A stretch of 17,822 bases of DNA, taken from the NCBI GenBank assembly GCA_934183135.1, contig CAKPRX010000047.1, positions 1 to 17,822 of the forward strand, written 5' to 3'. A model generated the notes under the pieces. The model saw only the letters and a program-made list of their open reading frames with translations. It searched no databases and was not told where the DNA came from. Below are positions 6,515-14,590 of the stretch, piece after piece (within the stretch, counting starts at the first letter, position 1; every line of letters begins with the position of its first letter). The position numbers and the translations under genes were made by a program. The DNA is from an uncultured Prevotella sp. GTDB taxonomy: Bacteria; Bacteroidota; Bacteroidia; Bacteroidales; Bacteroidaceae.

Positions 6515-7552
6515 CTACTTGAGCGTCTCGCTCTCTATCTTCTCGATGCTGCCGCTCACGGGGTTGAGGACGATGTGCGCCGTGTTCTTCTTGCCGAAGA
6601 GGTCGGCGCTGAGATACTCGGTCTTGCCAAACTGGCCGGCGTAGCACTCGAAGTGCTTGACCACCTGTCCCTGGTGCTCCAGGTCTATCTGTATCTTGTC
6701 GGGTATGTTGACACACAGCCCGAAGTTGTCCTTGGCCTTCTCCGAGGGCGCCTCGTCCTTCAGGTCGTTGTCGGCGGCCACATGTATATAATAAGGTGTC
6801 CCCGCCAGGTCGTCGCTGTCCGTGAGACCCAGTTTCTGTGAGAAGCGGAAGAGCACCGCCTGGCCCGACTCGCGGGTGGGCACGTAAGTGACGATGGCCT
6901 GCGTGGTGTCGCGCGTGGTTACGCCCTCGAAAACCTGTAGCAGCGCGCGCTCCTGGGTGTCCAGGTTGTCCATCATCAGCCTTAGCTGGGCACCATCCTT
7001 GGGCATGAAGTCGGCCTGGCCCCTCGACAGTTGGGCGCGGCTGTCCCTTATGTCGTAAATGTCCTTGGCGGTGAGCTCGGCCATCTTGGCGGTACTTCCG
7101 GCCGACAGTATGTCCTCGTTCATATAGTCCTTGGGGTTGAGCTGCGGAGCCTTGGGAGCCGGCTTGAAGGGCTGCGGCAGTACCGTAGGCCGGCCCTTGG
7201 CGTTGATGCCGAGCAGTATGCCGCTCTCGTCGCGGTCTATCTCGGTGATGGAGAGTTTCTTCTCCAGGCTTAGGGTGTACTGCTTGGCCGAGTCGGGCAC
7301 GCCCACGGGCACCATGCTGATGTCCGTGATGCGGTACGACGCCGTGGGCTGCAGGGCCACGCCCGTCTTCTTCAGATAGCGTGTGGCGTACATGGCAAAC
7401 TGGCCCGGCGTGTAGCTGGTCTTCTCTATGGTGACGGCAAAGCGCAGCGCCGTCTTGGGCAGGAAGTACGTGGTGCCCATGACTGTCTGCTGGGCACTCT
7501 TGGCGACGGTGCCCAGTAGCAGGGCCATCGCTGATAGGATATATCTCTTCAT
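6515..7552 (-). CDS. DUF4831 family exported protein
   Basis: A 345-residue protein with a Sec signal peptide (MKRYILSAMALLLGTVAKSA). The order of conserved stretches fits the DUF4831 family of Bacteroidales: an early YFLPKTALRFAVTIEKTSYTPG segment, a YRITDISMVPVGVPDS segment, a middle region ending GVTTRDTTQ, and a C-terminal beta-rich part with ACVN-like GLCVNIPDK and HIVLNPVSGSIEKI. The function of the family is unknown and no catalytic residues are apparent; a periplasmic or outer-membrane-associated place is inferred. The gene starts 42 bases after the nnr stop with no clear promoter between, so it is probably the second gene of an nnr transcript. A strong terminator follows it. Confidence 0.85.
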   Translation of the reverse strand: MKRYILSAMALLLGTVAKSAQQTVMGTTYFLPKTALRFAVTIEKTSYTPGQFAMYATRYLKKTGVALQPTASYRITDISMVPVGVPDSAKQYTLSLEKKLSITEIDRDESGILLGINAKGRPTVLPQPFKPAPKAPQLNPKDYMNEDILSAGSTAKMAELTAKDIYDIRDSRAQLSRGQADFMPKDGAQLRLMMDNLDTQERALLQVFEGVTTRDTTQAIVTYVPTRESGQAVLFRFSQKLGLTDSDDLAGTPYYIHVAADNDLKDEAPSEKAKDNFGLCVNIPDKIQIDLEHQGQVVKHFECYAGQFGKTEYLSADLFGKKNTAHIVLNPVSGSIEKIESETLK

Positions 7553-7594
7553 TGTCGTATTGTTTTTCGTAATGGTGTTGAGGCGCCGGGGTGC

Positions 7595-9109
7595 CTATCG
7601 GTCCAGCTGGCGCCATGCTGCCGGCAGATACTGTATGATGTCGCTCGCGATGAGGCTCTCCTGGCCCACCTCGCGGGCCGCTATGTCGCCCGCCAGGCCG
7701 TGGATGTACATGCCCACGATGCAGGCGTGAGCCTGGGAGTAGCCCCTGGCCAGCAGGCCGGTAATGATGCCCGTGAGCACGTCGCCGCTGCCAGCGGTGG
7801 CCATGCCCGCGTTGCCCGTACTGTTGAAGATAATGTGGCCCGAAGGCAGGCAGAGTGCCGAGTAGTGCCCCTTGAGGATGACGTAAGCCTGGTGGTGCGC
7901 GGCCAGCTCGCTTGCCTTGGCGAGGCGGTCGTAGCAGCCGTTGGCCGAGCCGCCCGTAAGCCGCTCCAGCTCCTTGGGGTGTGGCGTGAGGATGCAGCCC
8001 TTGGGCAGCTGCTGCATCCAGGCACGGTGGCTGCCCAGGATGTTGAGCGCGTCGGCGTCTATCACCGTGGGGCAGGCGTTGCGGCGTAGCTGGGCTATCA
8101 TCGCCAGTGCCGTGTTCTCGTCGGTGCCCAGTCCGGGGCCTATGCCCACGGCATTGTAGGGCGTGGCGTCTACCGGGTCGCTGAACCGCATGTCATTGTC
8201 GGCTATCTGCATGACGGCCTCGGGTACCGCCGTCTGCATCACGGCATAGTTGGCCCGCGGCGTGTGTACCGTCAGCTTGCCCACGCCTGCCCGCATGCAC
8301 GCCCGGGCTGCCAGGATGGCTGCCCCCGACATGCCGTAGCTTCCGGCTATGAGCAGCGCGTGCCCCATGTCGCCCTTGTGGGCAAACGTGTCGCGGTGGC
8401 GGAGTAGCGCGCGCACGTCGGCCCCGTCAAGCAGGGTACAGGGGGCCTCTGTCTTGTCGGCATAGGCCTGTGCCAAGCCTATGTCCAGCACACGCAGGCG
8501 GCCTGTGTAGGGCTGGTTGTCGGCCAGGAGCATGGCCAACTTGGGTTGCTGGAAGGTCAGGGTCAGCGTGGCCCTTACGATGTTGGCCCTCACGCTGTAG
8601 GTGTTGTCCTCGGACATCAGCCCCGACGGCAGGTCTATGCTCACCACGGGCGCGTCGCTCTGGTTGATATACTTGACGAGCGATGAGAACCCTCCCGAGA
8701 GCGGCTTGCTGAGCCCGGAGCCGAAGAGGCCGTCTACGACCAGCGTGTCGGCCCCTAACACGGGCGGGTCGAAGTTGACCGACACCTCCGTGAAGGCCAC
8801 CTTGCTCCCACCGGCCGTGAGGCGCTGGCGGTTAGTGGCACAGTCGGGCGCCAGTGTATGGTGTATGTTGAATAAGAATACTTCTACCTGAAAGTCCCTG
8901 TCGGCCAGCATACGGGCCACGGCCAGGGCGTCGCCGCCGTTGTTGCCCGGCCCGGCGAAGACCACCACGCGCATGGGCGACCACTCCTCGCAGATGGCAT
9001 CGGCAACGGCCCGCGCCGCCCGCTCCATCAGGTCTATGCTCTTCACGCCCTCGTGCGCTGTGGTGTACCTGTCCCAATCCTTAATCTGGGTACTTGTAAA
9101 AATTTTCAT
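7595..9109 (-). CDS. nnr: Bifunctional NAD(P)H-hydrate epimerase / ADP-dependent NAD(P)H-hydrate dehydratase
   Basis: A 504-residue enzyme that repairs hydrated NADH and NADPH in the cytoplasm. The N-terminal YjeF_N half (about 1-215) interconverts R and S hydrates and carries GPGNNGGDALAVARML, VVDGLFGSGL and SIDLPSGL. The C-terminal ribokinase-like half (about 225-500) dehydrates the S form using ADP and carries HKGDMGHALLIAGS, LTPHPKELERLTG and TAGSGDVLTGIITGLLARG, with the Asp of the last motif present. Length fits the fused form. I chose the ATG at 9109, giving MKIFTSTQIKDWD; an in-frame TTG at 9118 overlaps the -7 box and is unlikely to be transcribed. The gene is divergent from hpt and followed by the DUF4831 gene. 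Confidence 0.95.
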   Translation of the reverse strand: MKIFTSTQIKDWDRYTTAHEGVKSIDLMERAARAVADAICEEWSPMRVVVFAGPGNNGGDALAVARMLADRDFQVEVFLFNIHHTLAPDCATNRQRLTAGGSKVAFTEVSVNFDPPVLGADTLVVDGLFGSGLSKPLSGGFSSLVKYINQSDAPVVSIDLPSGLMSEDNTYSVRANIVRATLTLTFQQPKLAMLLADNQPYTGRLRVLDIGLAQAYADKTEAPCTLLDGADVRALLRHRDTFAHKGDMGHALLIAGSYGMSGAAILAARACMRAGVGKLTVHTPRANYAVMQTAVPEAVMQIADNDMRFSDPVDATPYNAVGIGPGLGTDENTALAMIAQLRRNACPTVIDADALNILGSHRAWMQQLPKGCILTPHPKELERLTGGSANGCYDRLAKASELAAHHQAYVILKGHYSALCLPSGHIIFNSTGNAGMATAGSGDVLTGIITGLLARGYSQAHACIVGMYIHGLAGDIAAREVGQESLIASDIIQYLPAAWRQLDR

Positions 9110-9115
9110 ACCTTG

Positions 9116-9123
9116 CAAAAATA
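9116..9123 (-). promoter_or_regulatory. Promoter -7 box of nnr with near-leaderless start
   Basis: On the minus strand TATTTTTG followed by C matches TAnnTTTG and ends only 6 bases before the ATG at 9109. With transcription starting about 5-7 bases past the box, the mRNA would have almost no leader. No TTTG lies at the -33 position. Confidence 0.5.
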
Positions 9124-9166
9124 CGAAAAAATGGGTAACTATCGTAGCTGTTTGCTATATTTTTTG

Positions 9167-9174
9167 TAATTTTG
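9167..9174 (+). promoter_or_regulatory. Promoter -7 box of the hpt-adk unit
   Basis: TAATTTTG matches TAnnTTTG. The predicted start near 9181 leaves a leader of about 18 bases before the ATG at 9199. No consensus -33 TTTG at the right spacing is seen. The box is 43 bases from the divergent nnr box. Confidence 0.55.
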
Positions 9175-9198
9175 TCGTGAATAAATTTAAAATCAGTC

Positions 9199-9738
9199 AT
9201 GAGTGTCGTAAAGATAAAGGATAAGACGTTCAAAACGTTTATCCCTGAGCAGGAAATCCTGACGCGAGTTAAGACAGTAGCCGACAAGATTAACGCCGAC
9301 ATGGCGGGCAAGAAACCGCTGCTTCTGGCAGTGCTCAACGGCTCTTTTATGTTTGCCGCCGACCTGATGCGTTACATTACCATCCCCTGCGAGATATCCT
9401 TTGTGAAGCTCGCCTCTTACGAAGGCACCACCTCGACGGGTAAGGTGAAGGAAGTAATAGGTCTGAACGAGGACATCTGCGGTCGCGAGGTCATCATCGT
9501 CGAGGACATCGTGGACACCGGCAAGACCATGGAGCGCATGATGGACACCCTGGGTACGCGCAACCCCGCCTCGCTGCACATCTGTACCCTGCTGCTCAAG
9601 CCCGACAAACTCAAGATACCCCTCAACATAGAGTATGCCGCCATGGAGATACCCAATGACTTCATCGTGGGCTACGGACTGGACTACGACCAGGAGGGGC
9701 GCAACCTCAGAGATATTTATACCTTAGGAGAAGAATGA
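9199..9738 (+). CDS. hpt: Hypoxanthine phosphoribosyltransferase
   Basis: A 179-residue cytoplasmic type I phosphoribosyltransferase for purine salvage, converting hypoxanthine (and usually guanine) with PRPP to IMP or GMP. The PRPP-binding motif VIIVEDIVDTGKT lies at residues 98-110, with the paired acidic residues ED, and LNGSFMFAADL at 46-56 matches the pyrophosphate loop. The purine-pocket region (VGYGLDYDQEGRNL) is present near the C-terminus. Length is normal for bacterial HPRT. The ATG follows a TAnnTTTG box. The stop codon overlaps the adk start in ATGA (9735-9738), indicating translational coupling. Purine salvage followed directly by adenylate kinase makes functional sense. Confidence 0.95.
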   Translation: MSVVKIKDKTFKTFIPEQEILTRVKTVADKINADMAGKKPLLLAVLNGSFMFAADLMRYITIPCEISFVKLASYEGTTSTGKVKEVIGLNEDICGREVIIVEDIVDTGKTMERMMDTLGTRNPASLHICTLLLKPDKLKIPLNIEYAAMEIPNDFIVGYGLDYDQEGRNLRDIYTLGEE

Positions 9739-10307
9739 AGAATATTGTTATTTTCGGTGCCCCTGGTTCAGGCAAGGGCACCCAGAGCGACAAGATGATC
9801 GCCAAGTATGGCCTGGAGCACATCTCGACAGGAGATGTTCTCCGTAACGAAATCAAGAACGGTACCGAGCTTGGCAAGACGGCCAAGAACTATATCGACC
9901 AGGGACAGCTGATACCCGATGAGTTGATGGTAGACATCCTGGCCAGCGTATATGACAGCTTTGGCAAGGAGCACAAGGGCGTTATCTTCGACGGGTTCCC
10001 CCGCACCATTCCCCAGGCCGAGGCCCTGAAGAAGATGCTGGCTGAGCGCGGCCACAAGGTAGCTGCCATGATAGAGCTCGACGTGCCCGAGGACGAGCTG
10101 ATGAAGCGCCTCGTACTGCGCGGTCAGCAGAGCGGACGCAGCGACGACAACGAGGAGACCATCAAGAAGCGTCTCGGCGTGTATCACAGCCAGACCGCTC
10201 CCCTGATAGACTGGTATGCCAACGAGGGCATACACTACCACATCAACGGTCTGGGCGAGCTGGACCGCATCTTCGCCGACATCTGTGCTGTAATCGACAG
10301 CCTGTAA
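9735..10307 (+). CDS. adk: Adenylate kinase, short-LID type
   Basis: A 190-residue adenylate kinase that balances AMP, ADP and ATP. The P-loop GAPGSGKGT is at residues 8-16, HISTGDVLR and the AMP-site motif FDGFPRT follow, and RGQQSGRSDDNEETIKKRL is the short lid with no zinc-binding cysteines. The short lid distinguishes it from the roughly 215-residue long forms and is usual in this group. The start is supported by AGGAG at 9726-9730, a Shine-Dalgarno-like site 4 bases before the ATG, and by the ATGA overlap with hpt. A long hairpin with a T-run follows the stop, so at least part of the transcript may end before obg. Confidence 0.95.
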   Translation: MKNIVIFGAPGSGKGTQSDKMIAKYGLEHISTGDVLRNEIKNGTELGKTAKNYIDQGQLIPDELMVDILASVYDSFGKEHKGVIFDGFPRTIPQAEALKKMLAERGHKVAAMIELDVPEDELMKRLVLRGQQSGRSDDNEETIKKRLGVYHSQTAPLIDWYANEGIHYHINGLGELDRIFADICAVIDSL

Positions 10308-10316
10308 GATAGACCG

Positions 10317-10390
10317 AGGACTGAAGCGCCGCGTCTGTGTACATGGGGGCCATGGCTCCCGGTACGCGTGCCGGGGCTTCAGTCCTTTTT
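10317..10390 (+). terminator. Terminator-like hairpin between adk and obg
   Basis: Eleven-base arms AGGACTGAAGC (10317-10327) and GCTTCAGTCCT (10376-10386) are perfectly complementary and the right arm runs into a T5 tract. The 48-base loop has its own GC-rich pairing. This may be a full or partial terminator. The downstream obg could then use a weak -7 box TACCTTTA (10408-10415, one mismatch). Confidence 0.65.
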
Positions 10391-10439
10391 GGCATGGTAT
10401 GCTCCTATACCTTTATTATATATAACCCACACAAGCAAT

Positions 10440-11603
10440 ATGGCTGAATCCAATTTTGTCGATTATGTGAAAATATACTGCCGCTCTGGCAAGGGCGGCC
10501 GGGGCTCTATGCACCTGCGCCATGTAAAGTACAACCCCAACGGAGGCCCCGACGGGGGCGACGGCGGTCATGGAGGCAGTATCTACCTGCGTGGCAACCA
10601 CAACTACTGGACCCTGCTCCACCTGAAATACCAGCGCCACGTGTTTGCCGAGCATGGGGGCAACGGCGGCCGCGACAAGTGCCATGGCACCGATGGTAAG
10701 GATGTCTATATCGACGTGCCCTGCGGCACGGTGGTGTACAATGCCGAGACGGGCAAGTACGTATGCGACGTTACCTACGACGGCCAGACGGTCCTGCTGC
10801 TCAAGGGCGGCCGTGGCGGCCTGGGCAATTTCCAGTTTCGTACTGCTACCAACCAGGCGCCACGCTACGCGCAGCCCGGCGAGCCGATGGAGGAGATGAC
10901 CATCATACTCGAGCTGAAACTGCTGGCCGACGTGGGACTGGTGGGACTGCCAAATGCGGGCAAGTCGACCCTCCTGTCGTCGCTGTCGAGCGCCCGCCCC
11001 AAGATAGCCAATTACCCCTTTACCACCCTCGAACCCTCGTTGGGCATAGTGGGCTACCACGACCATCAGTCGTTTGTCATGGCCGACATACCCGGTATCA
11101 TTGAGGGTGCCAGCGAGGGCAAGGGGCTCGGGCTGCGCTTCCTGCGCCACATAGAGCGCAACTCGCTGCTGCTCTTCATGGTGCCTGGCGATACCGACGA
11201 CATCAAGAAAGAGTACGAGGTACTGCTCAACGAACTGCGGCAGTTCAACCCGGACATGCTGGACAAGCACCGCGTGCTGGCCGTTACCAAGTGCGACCTG
11301 CTGGATGCCGAGCTGATAGACATGCTGCGCGATACGCTGCCCGATGACCTTCCCGTGGTGTTCATATCGGCCGTTACCGGACAGGGACTCGGCGAGCTGA
11401 AAGACATCCTGTGGCGCGAGCTCAACAGTGAGAGCAACAAGCTGGCTGACATTACTGCCGAGGATACGCTCGTGCATCGTGACAAGGACATGGCTGTCTT
11501 CGCCGACGAGCTACACGATGAGGGCGAGGACATCGAGTTCGTCGACGATGATGAGGTGGAGGACTTGGACGACTTTGAGTACGAGGAGGACGGTGATGAA
11601 TAG
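10440..11603 (+). CDS. obg: GTPase Obg/CgtA, ribosome assembly
   Basis: A 387-residue Obg GTPase. Residues 1-160 form the glycine-rich Obg fold (GKGGRG, GGPDGGDGGHGG, KGGRGGLGN). The G domain has G1 GLPNAGKST (169-177), G3 DIPGIIEGA (216-224), G4 TKCDL (283-287) and G5 SAVTGQG (310-316). The C-terminus is a long acidic tail (DDDEVEDLDDFEYEEDGDE) in place of a folded OCT domain. The protein acts in large-subunit maturation and stringent-response control in the cytoplasm. I place the start at MAESNFVDYVKIY; an in-frame ATG at 10368 would add 24 residues that overlap the hairpin region and lack family similarity. The pgeF start overlaps its last 8 bases. Confidence 0.95.
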   Translation: MAESNFVDYVKIYCRSGKGGRGSMHLRHVKYNPNGGPDGGDGGHGGSIYLRGNHNYWTLLHLKYQRHVFAEHGGNGGRDKCHGTDGKDVYIDVPCGTVVYNAETGKYVCDVTYDGQTVLLLKGGRGGLGNFQFRTATNQAPRYAQPGEPMEEMTIILELKLLADVGLVGLPNAGKSTLLSSLSSARPKIANYPFTTLEPSLGIVGYHDHQSFVMADIPGIIEGASEGKGLGLRFLRHIERNSLLLFMVPGDTDDIKKEYEVLLNELRQFNPDMLDKHRVLAVTKCDLLDAELIDMLRDTLPDDLPVVFISAVTGQGLGELKDILWRELNSESNKLADITAEDTLVHRDKDMAVFADELHDEGEDIEFVDDDEVEDLDDFEYEEDGDE

Positions 11604-12375
11604 TCCACAGCTGCTTACCTACGACCTGGGCGACCGGGTTACGGCCTTCTCTACCACCCGTCATGGCGGCGTGAGCGAGGGAGCCTATGGCGAGTTTAAT
11701 ATCAACGGCTATTGCGGCGACGATGAGGCCCATGTACAGGCCAACCGGCAGCTGCTGGCCACCCGGCTGGGTGTGGCCGCCGACCGTATCGTACTTCCCC
11801 ATCAGGTACACGGCATCGAGGTGAGGGCCGTGGCCCCCGAACTGTTCGGTCTGCCGGCCGCCGTGCGCGGACAGATACTTGAGGGCGTCGACGTGCTGAT
11901 GACCGCCATGACCGGTGTGTGTGTCGGTGTGTCTACGGCCGACTGCATACCCGTGCTGCTCTACGACCCCGTGGCCCATGCTGCTGCGGCCATCCACGCA
12001 GGCTGGCGCGGCACCCTGCAGCGTGTCTGCATGTTTGCCGTCAATGCCATGCGCCTGCACTATGGTACCGACCCCACTCGGCTGCATGCCGTGGTGGGCC
12101 CCGGCATATCGGTGGCCCGCTTCGAGGTAGGGCAGGAAGTCTACGACCAGTTTGCCCAGGCAGGCTTCGACCTCAGCGACACCGCCGTGATGTACGACAA
12201 GTGGCACCTGGACCTGCCCCGTATCAACACCCGCCAGCTTACCGAGGCTGGTGTGCCTGCCGGTCAGATTAGGCAGGCTGGCATCTGTACCTACGACCAT
12301 GCCGACGACTACTTCTCGGCCCGTAGGCTCGGTGTGGCTTCTGGCCGCATCTATACAGGCATCGTGCTGCGATAG
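11596..12375 (+). CDS. pgeF: Peptidoglycan editing factor / purine nucleoside phosphorylase (laccase-domain, YfiH family)
   Basis: A 259-residue protein of the PgeF/YfiH family, once called multicopper polyphenol oxidase. The active-site residues line up as H72 in PHQVHGIE, C117 in STADCIPVLLYD and H134 in IHAGWRG, all needed for the zinc centre. TRHGGVS near residue 21 is also typical. E. coli YfiH prevents mis-insertion of serine in peptidoglycan, while other members cleave purine nucleosides; which applies here cannot be decided. The start at 11596 is backed by AGGAGGA (11584-11590), whose bases are also codons of the acidic Obg tail, so translational coupling is likely. It sits between obg and an M23 peptidase, which mildly favours an envelope role. 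Confidence 0.9.
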   Translation: MNSPQLLTYDLGDRVTAFSTTRHGGVSEGAYGEFNINGYCGDDEAHVQANRQLLATRLGVAADRIVLPHQVHGIEVRAVAPELFGLPAAVRGQILEGVDVLMTAMTGVCVGVSTADCIPVLLYDPVAHAAAAIHAGWRGTLQRVCMFAVNAMRLHYGTDPTRLHAVVGPGISVARFEVGQEVYDQFAQAGFDLSDTAVMYDKWHLDLPRINTRQLTEAGVPAGQIRQAGICTYDHADDYFSARRLGVASGRIYTGIVLR

Positions 12376-12433
12376 GATAGTGGCTCCCCCGCATGGGGAG
12401 CAGGCCGCGCGGCTGCCAATTTACCCTAACCGA

Positions 12434-13579
12434 ATGAAAACCATGATGATAAAATATATCAAGAAACCCCTGGTATGGGCCTCGCTGGCAGCAGTGCTGT
12501 CGGCCTATACCCCTGTACGCGAAAAGTTTACTGCTGCCGAGACACAGCAGATAAGTATCGAGACCCCCGGCCTCTTCAGCCGTAGCAAGGCGTTCAGCGT
12601 AGACTTCGCGGCCCTCAAGGCCAGCGAGTACAGTTTCCCCCTGCCCGTGGGCAAGGCCCGGCTTGCCGACAATGCCGCCCAGTTAGAGATAACCACGGTC
12701 AAGGGCGATGCCGTCAAGGCCATGTTCGACGGCGAGGTGCGCCTGTCGCGCAATATGGGCGCCCGCGGCAATGTGGTGGTTGTCCGCCATCACAACGGGC
12801 TGGAGACGGTGTATGAGAACAATGCCCAGAACCTGGTCAAGGTGGGTCAGAGCGTGCAGGCTGGCCAGACTATAGCCATCGTGGGCATGCGCGACGGCCG
12901 CGCGGTATGCACCTTCTCTGTCATGGTCAACGGGGCCCGCATCAACCCCGTTACCCTGGTCGACGCCGGCAGTCACCGGCTGCGCCGGCAGACCCTCGTC
13001 TTTGAGAAGCGCGGTTCGCGTGTACAGGTCTCTAACCTGGGTGGCGACAGCGGTAAGGAGCGCGGGCTTACCCTGGACCCCGACGAGGTGGGCGACCCCT
13101 TTGAGAACAGCACCACCTACAAGCTGGACCTTACCCAGATAGAGGAGAGCCACTGGGCCTATCCCTTGCCCGGTGCCAAGGTCATCAGCCCGTATGGAGG
13201 CAGGCGGCGCCACAGCGGAGTAGACCTCAAGACCAAGCCCAAGGACAACGTGCTGGCTGCCTTTGACGGCGTGGTTACCCGGTCCAGTCCCTACTCGGGC
13301 TATGGCAACTGCATCGTCATACGCCACGCCTACGGTTTCGAGACCCTGTACAGCCACCAGTACAAGAACCTCGTCAAGGTGGGCGATAAGGTGCGCGCCG
13401 GTCAGGTTATCGGCCTCACCGGGCGTACGGGCCGTGCCACCACCGAGCATTTGCACTTCGAGGTCAAGTACCGTGGCACCCGCCTTAACCCCTCCGTCAT
13501 TTTCGACCACGGCAAGCGTGGCCTGCAGCAGACTACCCTCACCCTGACCAAGGGCGGCGGTGTGCGCTCATCTAAGTAG
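12434..13579 (+). CDS. M23 (LytM) peptidase with an inactive first and intact second domain
   Basis: A 381-residue protein with a hydrophobic N-terminus (about 11-25) that acts as signal peptide or anchor. Two LytM-like units follow. The second (about 245-358) keeps the zinc ligands H260 and D264 (HSGVDL), H308 (LYSHQ) and H339-x-H341 (HLHFEV), so it should cut peptidoglycan cross-bridges or stem peptides. The first (about 90-175) has the same FDGxV, RHHxGLETVYxN and KVGQSVQAGQTI frame but lacks HxxxD and has CTFSVMV where HLHFEV would be, so it is probably a non-catalytic, regulatory or binding unit. I begin at the ATG at 12434; ATGs at 12443 and 12446 are also possible. It follows pgeF by 58 bases. 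Confidence 0.9.
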   Translation: MKTMMIKYIKKPLVWASLAAVLSAYTPVREKFTAAETQQISIETPGLFSRSKAFSVDFAALKASEYSFPLPVGKARLADNAAQLEITTVKGDAVKAMFDGEVRLSRNMGARGNVVVVRHHNGLETVYENNAQNLVKVGQSVQAGQTIAIVGMRDGRAVCTFSVMVNGARINPVTLVDAGSHRLRRQTLVFEKRGSRVQVSNLGGDSGKERGLTLDPDEVGDPFENSTTYKLDLTQIEESHWAYPLPGAKVISPYGGRRRHSGVDLKTKPKDNVLAAFDGVVTRSSPYSGYGNCIVIRHAYGFETLYSHQYKNLVKVGDKVRAGQVIGLTGRTGRATTEHLHFEVKYRGTRLNPSVIFDHGKRGLQQTTLTLTKGGGVRSSK

Positions 13580-13607
13580 GGGCGGCGGCAGTTAGCCCAG
13601 TTATCTG

Positions 13608-13650
13608 CAAAGCGGCAGAGATACCATTAGGAGGTGTCTCTGCCGCTTTG
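13608..13650. terminator. Terminator hairpin between convergent M23 and Crp/Fnr genes
   Basis: Fourteen-base arms CAAAGCGGCAGAGA (13608-13621) and TCTCTGCCGCTTTG (13637-13650) are perfectly complementary. The hairpin lies between genes ending at 13579 (+) and 13752 (-). No T-run follows on the plus strand, so its role is inferred from position. Confidence 0.65.
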
Positions 13651-13751
13651 GCATTTATGGGGGGGACGTCTGCTCGCGCCCCGCAGTGTCTGCCTTGCAC
13701 CTTGTTATATATCCGCGGGTACGTATGAGGGATGATGGGGCAGGGAAGAGG

Positions 13752-14423
13752 TCAGGCCTGGAGGCGCGAGGGGTCGAGAATGGTTACCTGGCGGCCCTGG
13801 ACGCGGATGATGCCCTCGGCAGAGAGCTGGGCGAAGCAGCGCAGGAGCGAGAATTTCTGGATGGCGAAGCGCTGGGCTATGACAGCCCGCGTACTGGGCA
13901 GACTGACAGTGAGGCTGTGCTGGCGGCGCATCTCGGCATGCAGATAGGCTATGACTTTCTCGCGCACGGTGAGCAGGGAGAGAAAGCGGAGCCGGCTGGC
14001 CAGGTAGGTGCCGATGTCGGAGAGTATGCCGATGAAGTTGTGGCGTATGCGCGCATGACTGTCTATGAGCTGGGTCAGCGAGGCGCGCGTCATGCGCAGC
14101 ACCGTGACCTCGCCCTCTGTCTCTATGGTTACCGGCATCCGCCCGTCGGCGGCATATAGGTAGCAGGGGGCTATCACGTCGCCGGCATAGATACGCACCG
14201 CCTCGGCCTGACGGCCGCTGGCAGCCACCATCCAGGCCACCATCTCGCCCGTGAGTATGATGTCTACATGCGTGCAGGTACTGCCGGCCAGGGCGTACAC
14301 GTCGTGGGACCGGTAGGTAACCGCGCGCCAGCCCACGGCATCCAGGGCCTGGGCTATGGCTGGTTCGGCCATCTGCGCAAAGAGCGGACAGGCGGCCAGC
14401 AACTTGCTGATACGCTGTTCCAT
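13752..14423 (-). CDS. Crp/Fnr family transcriptional regulator, candidate HcpR
   Basis: A 223-residue regulator. Residues about 15-115 form a cyclic-nucleotide-binding-like beta barrel (DIILTGEM, YAGDVIAPCYLYAADG). A dimerisation helix follows with LSLLTVREKVIAYL. Residues about 172-215 form a winged helix-turn-helix with SLPSTRAVIAQRF, FSLLRCFAQLSAEGII and a VTILD wing. There is no Fnr-type iron-sulphur cysteine cluster, so it would sense a small molecule or haem rather than use Fnr chemistry. It is divergent from an hcp remnant whose promoter carries a Crp/Fnr-type palindrome. In anaerobes HcpR regulators often sit beside hcp and respond to nitric oxide stress, so HcpR is the best guess, by context. 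The ATG at 14423 lies 91 bases downstream of a -7 box. Confidence 0.85.
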   Translation of the reverse strand: MEQRISKLLAACPLFAQMAEPAIAQALDAVGWRAVTYRSHDVYALAGSTCTHVDIILTGEMVAWMVAASGRQAEAVRIYAGDVIAPCYLYAADGRMPVTIETEGEVTVLRMTRASLTQLIDSHARIRHNFIGILSDIGTYLASRLRFLSLLTVREKVIAYLHAEMRRQHSLTVSLPSTRAVIAQRFAIQKFSLLRCFAQLSAEGIIRVQGRQVTILDPSRLQA

Positions 14424-14500
14424 AAGCTGATAGATATATATGACTGATGTTTAGGCAGTACAGGACGGTCGCCATGAGCCGGGCCTAATGCCCGAGGTGC

Positions 14501-14525
14501 CGCCTATCTTATGCAAAGATAGGCG
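14501..14525 (-). promoter_or_regulatory. Promoter -7 box of the regulator gene within a palindrome
   Basis: On the minus strand TATCTTTG (14521-14514) matches TAnnTTTG and is followed by C. It sits in the perfect inverted repeat CGCCTATCTT/AAGATAGGCG (14501-14510 and 14516-14525, 5-base spacer). The palindrome covers the -7 box and predicted start, a position suited to a repressor site. No -33 TTTG is seen. Confidence 0.5.
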
Positions 14526-14590
14526 TTATAATTCTAACAGCCACCCGTGAGGACGATAAAAATGCGGCCGTCACACATTTTTTTGCCGAG

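Noticed and set aside
9110..9118. TTG start for nnr three codons upstream
   Set aside because: The TTG forms the last bases of the -7 box, so it would lie upstream of the transcription start; the ATG at 9109 gives the usual family N-terminus.
10368..10439. Longer N-terminus for Obg
   Set aside because: The added 24 residues derive from the terminator-like hairpin and have no similarity to Obg, which begins at MAESNFVDYV.
10416..11477. A 353-codon open frame antisense to obg
   Set aside because: It mirrors the codons of a certain gene (Obg with all G motifs) and shows no family features.
12383..12401. GCTCCCC/GGGGAGC hairpin between pgeF and the M23 gene as a terminator
   Set aside because: Only 7 bp with no T-run, and the genes are 58 bases apart on one strand; not enough to call.
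12251..12433. Longer N-terminus for the M23 peptidase
   Set aside because: The extension overlaps the 3' end of pgeF and would bury the signal peptide 60 residues inside the protein.
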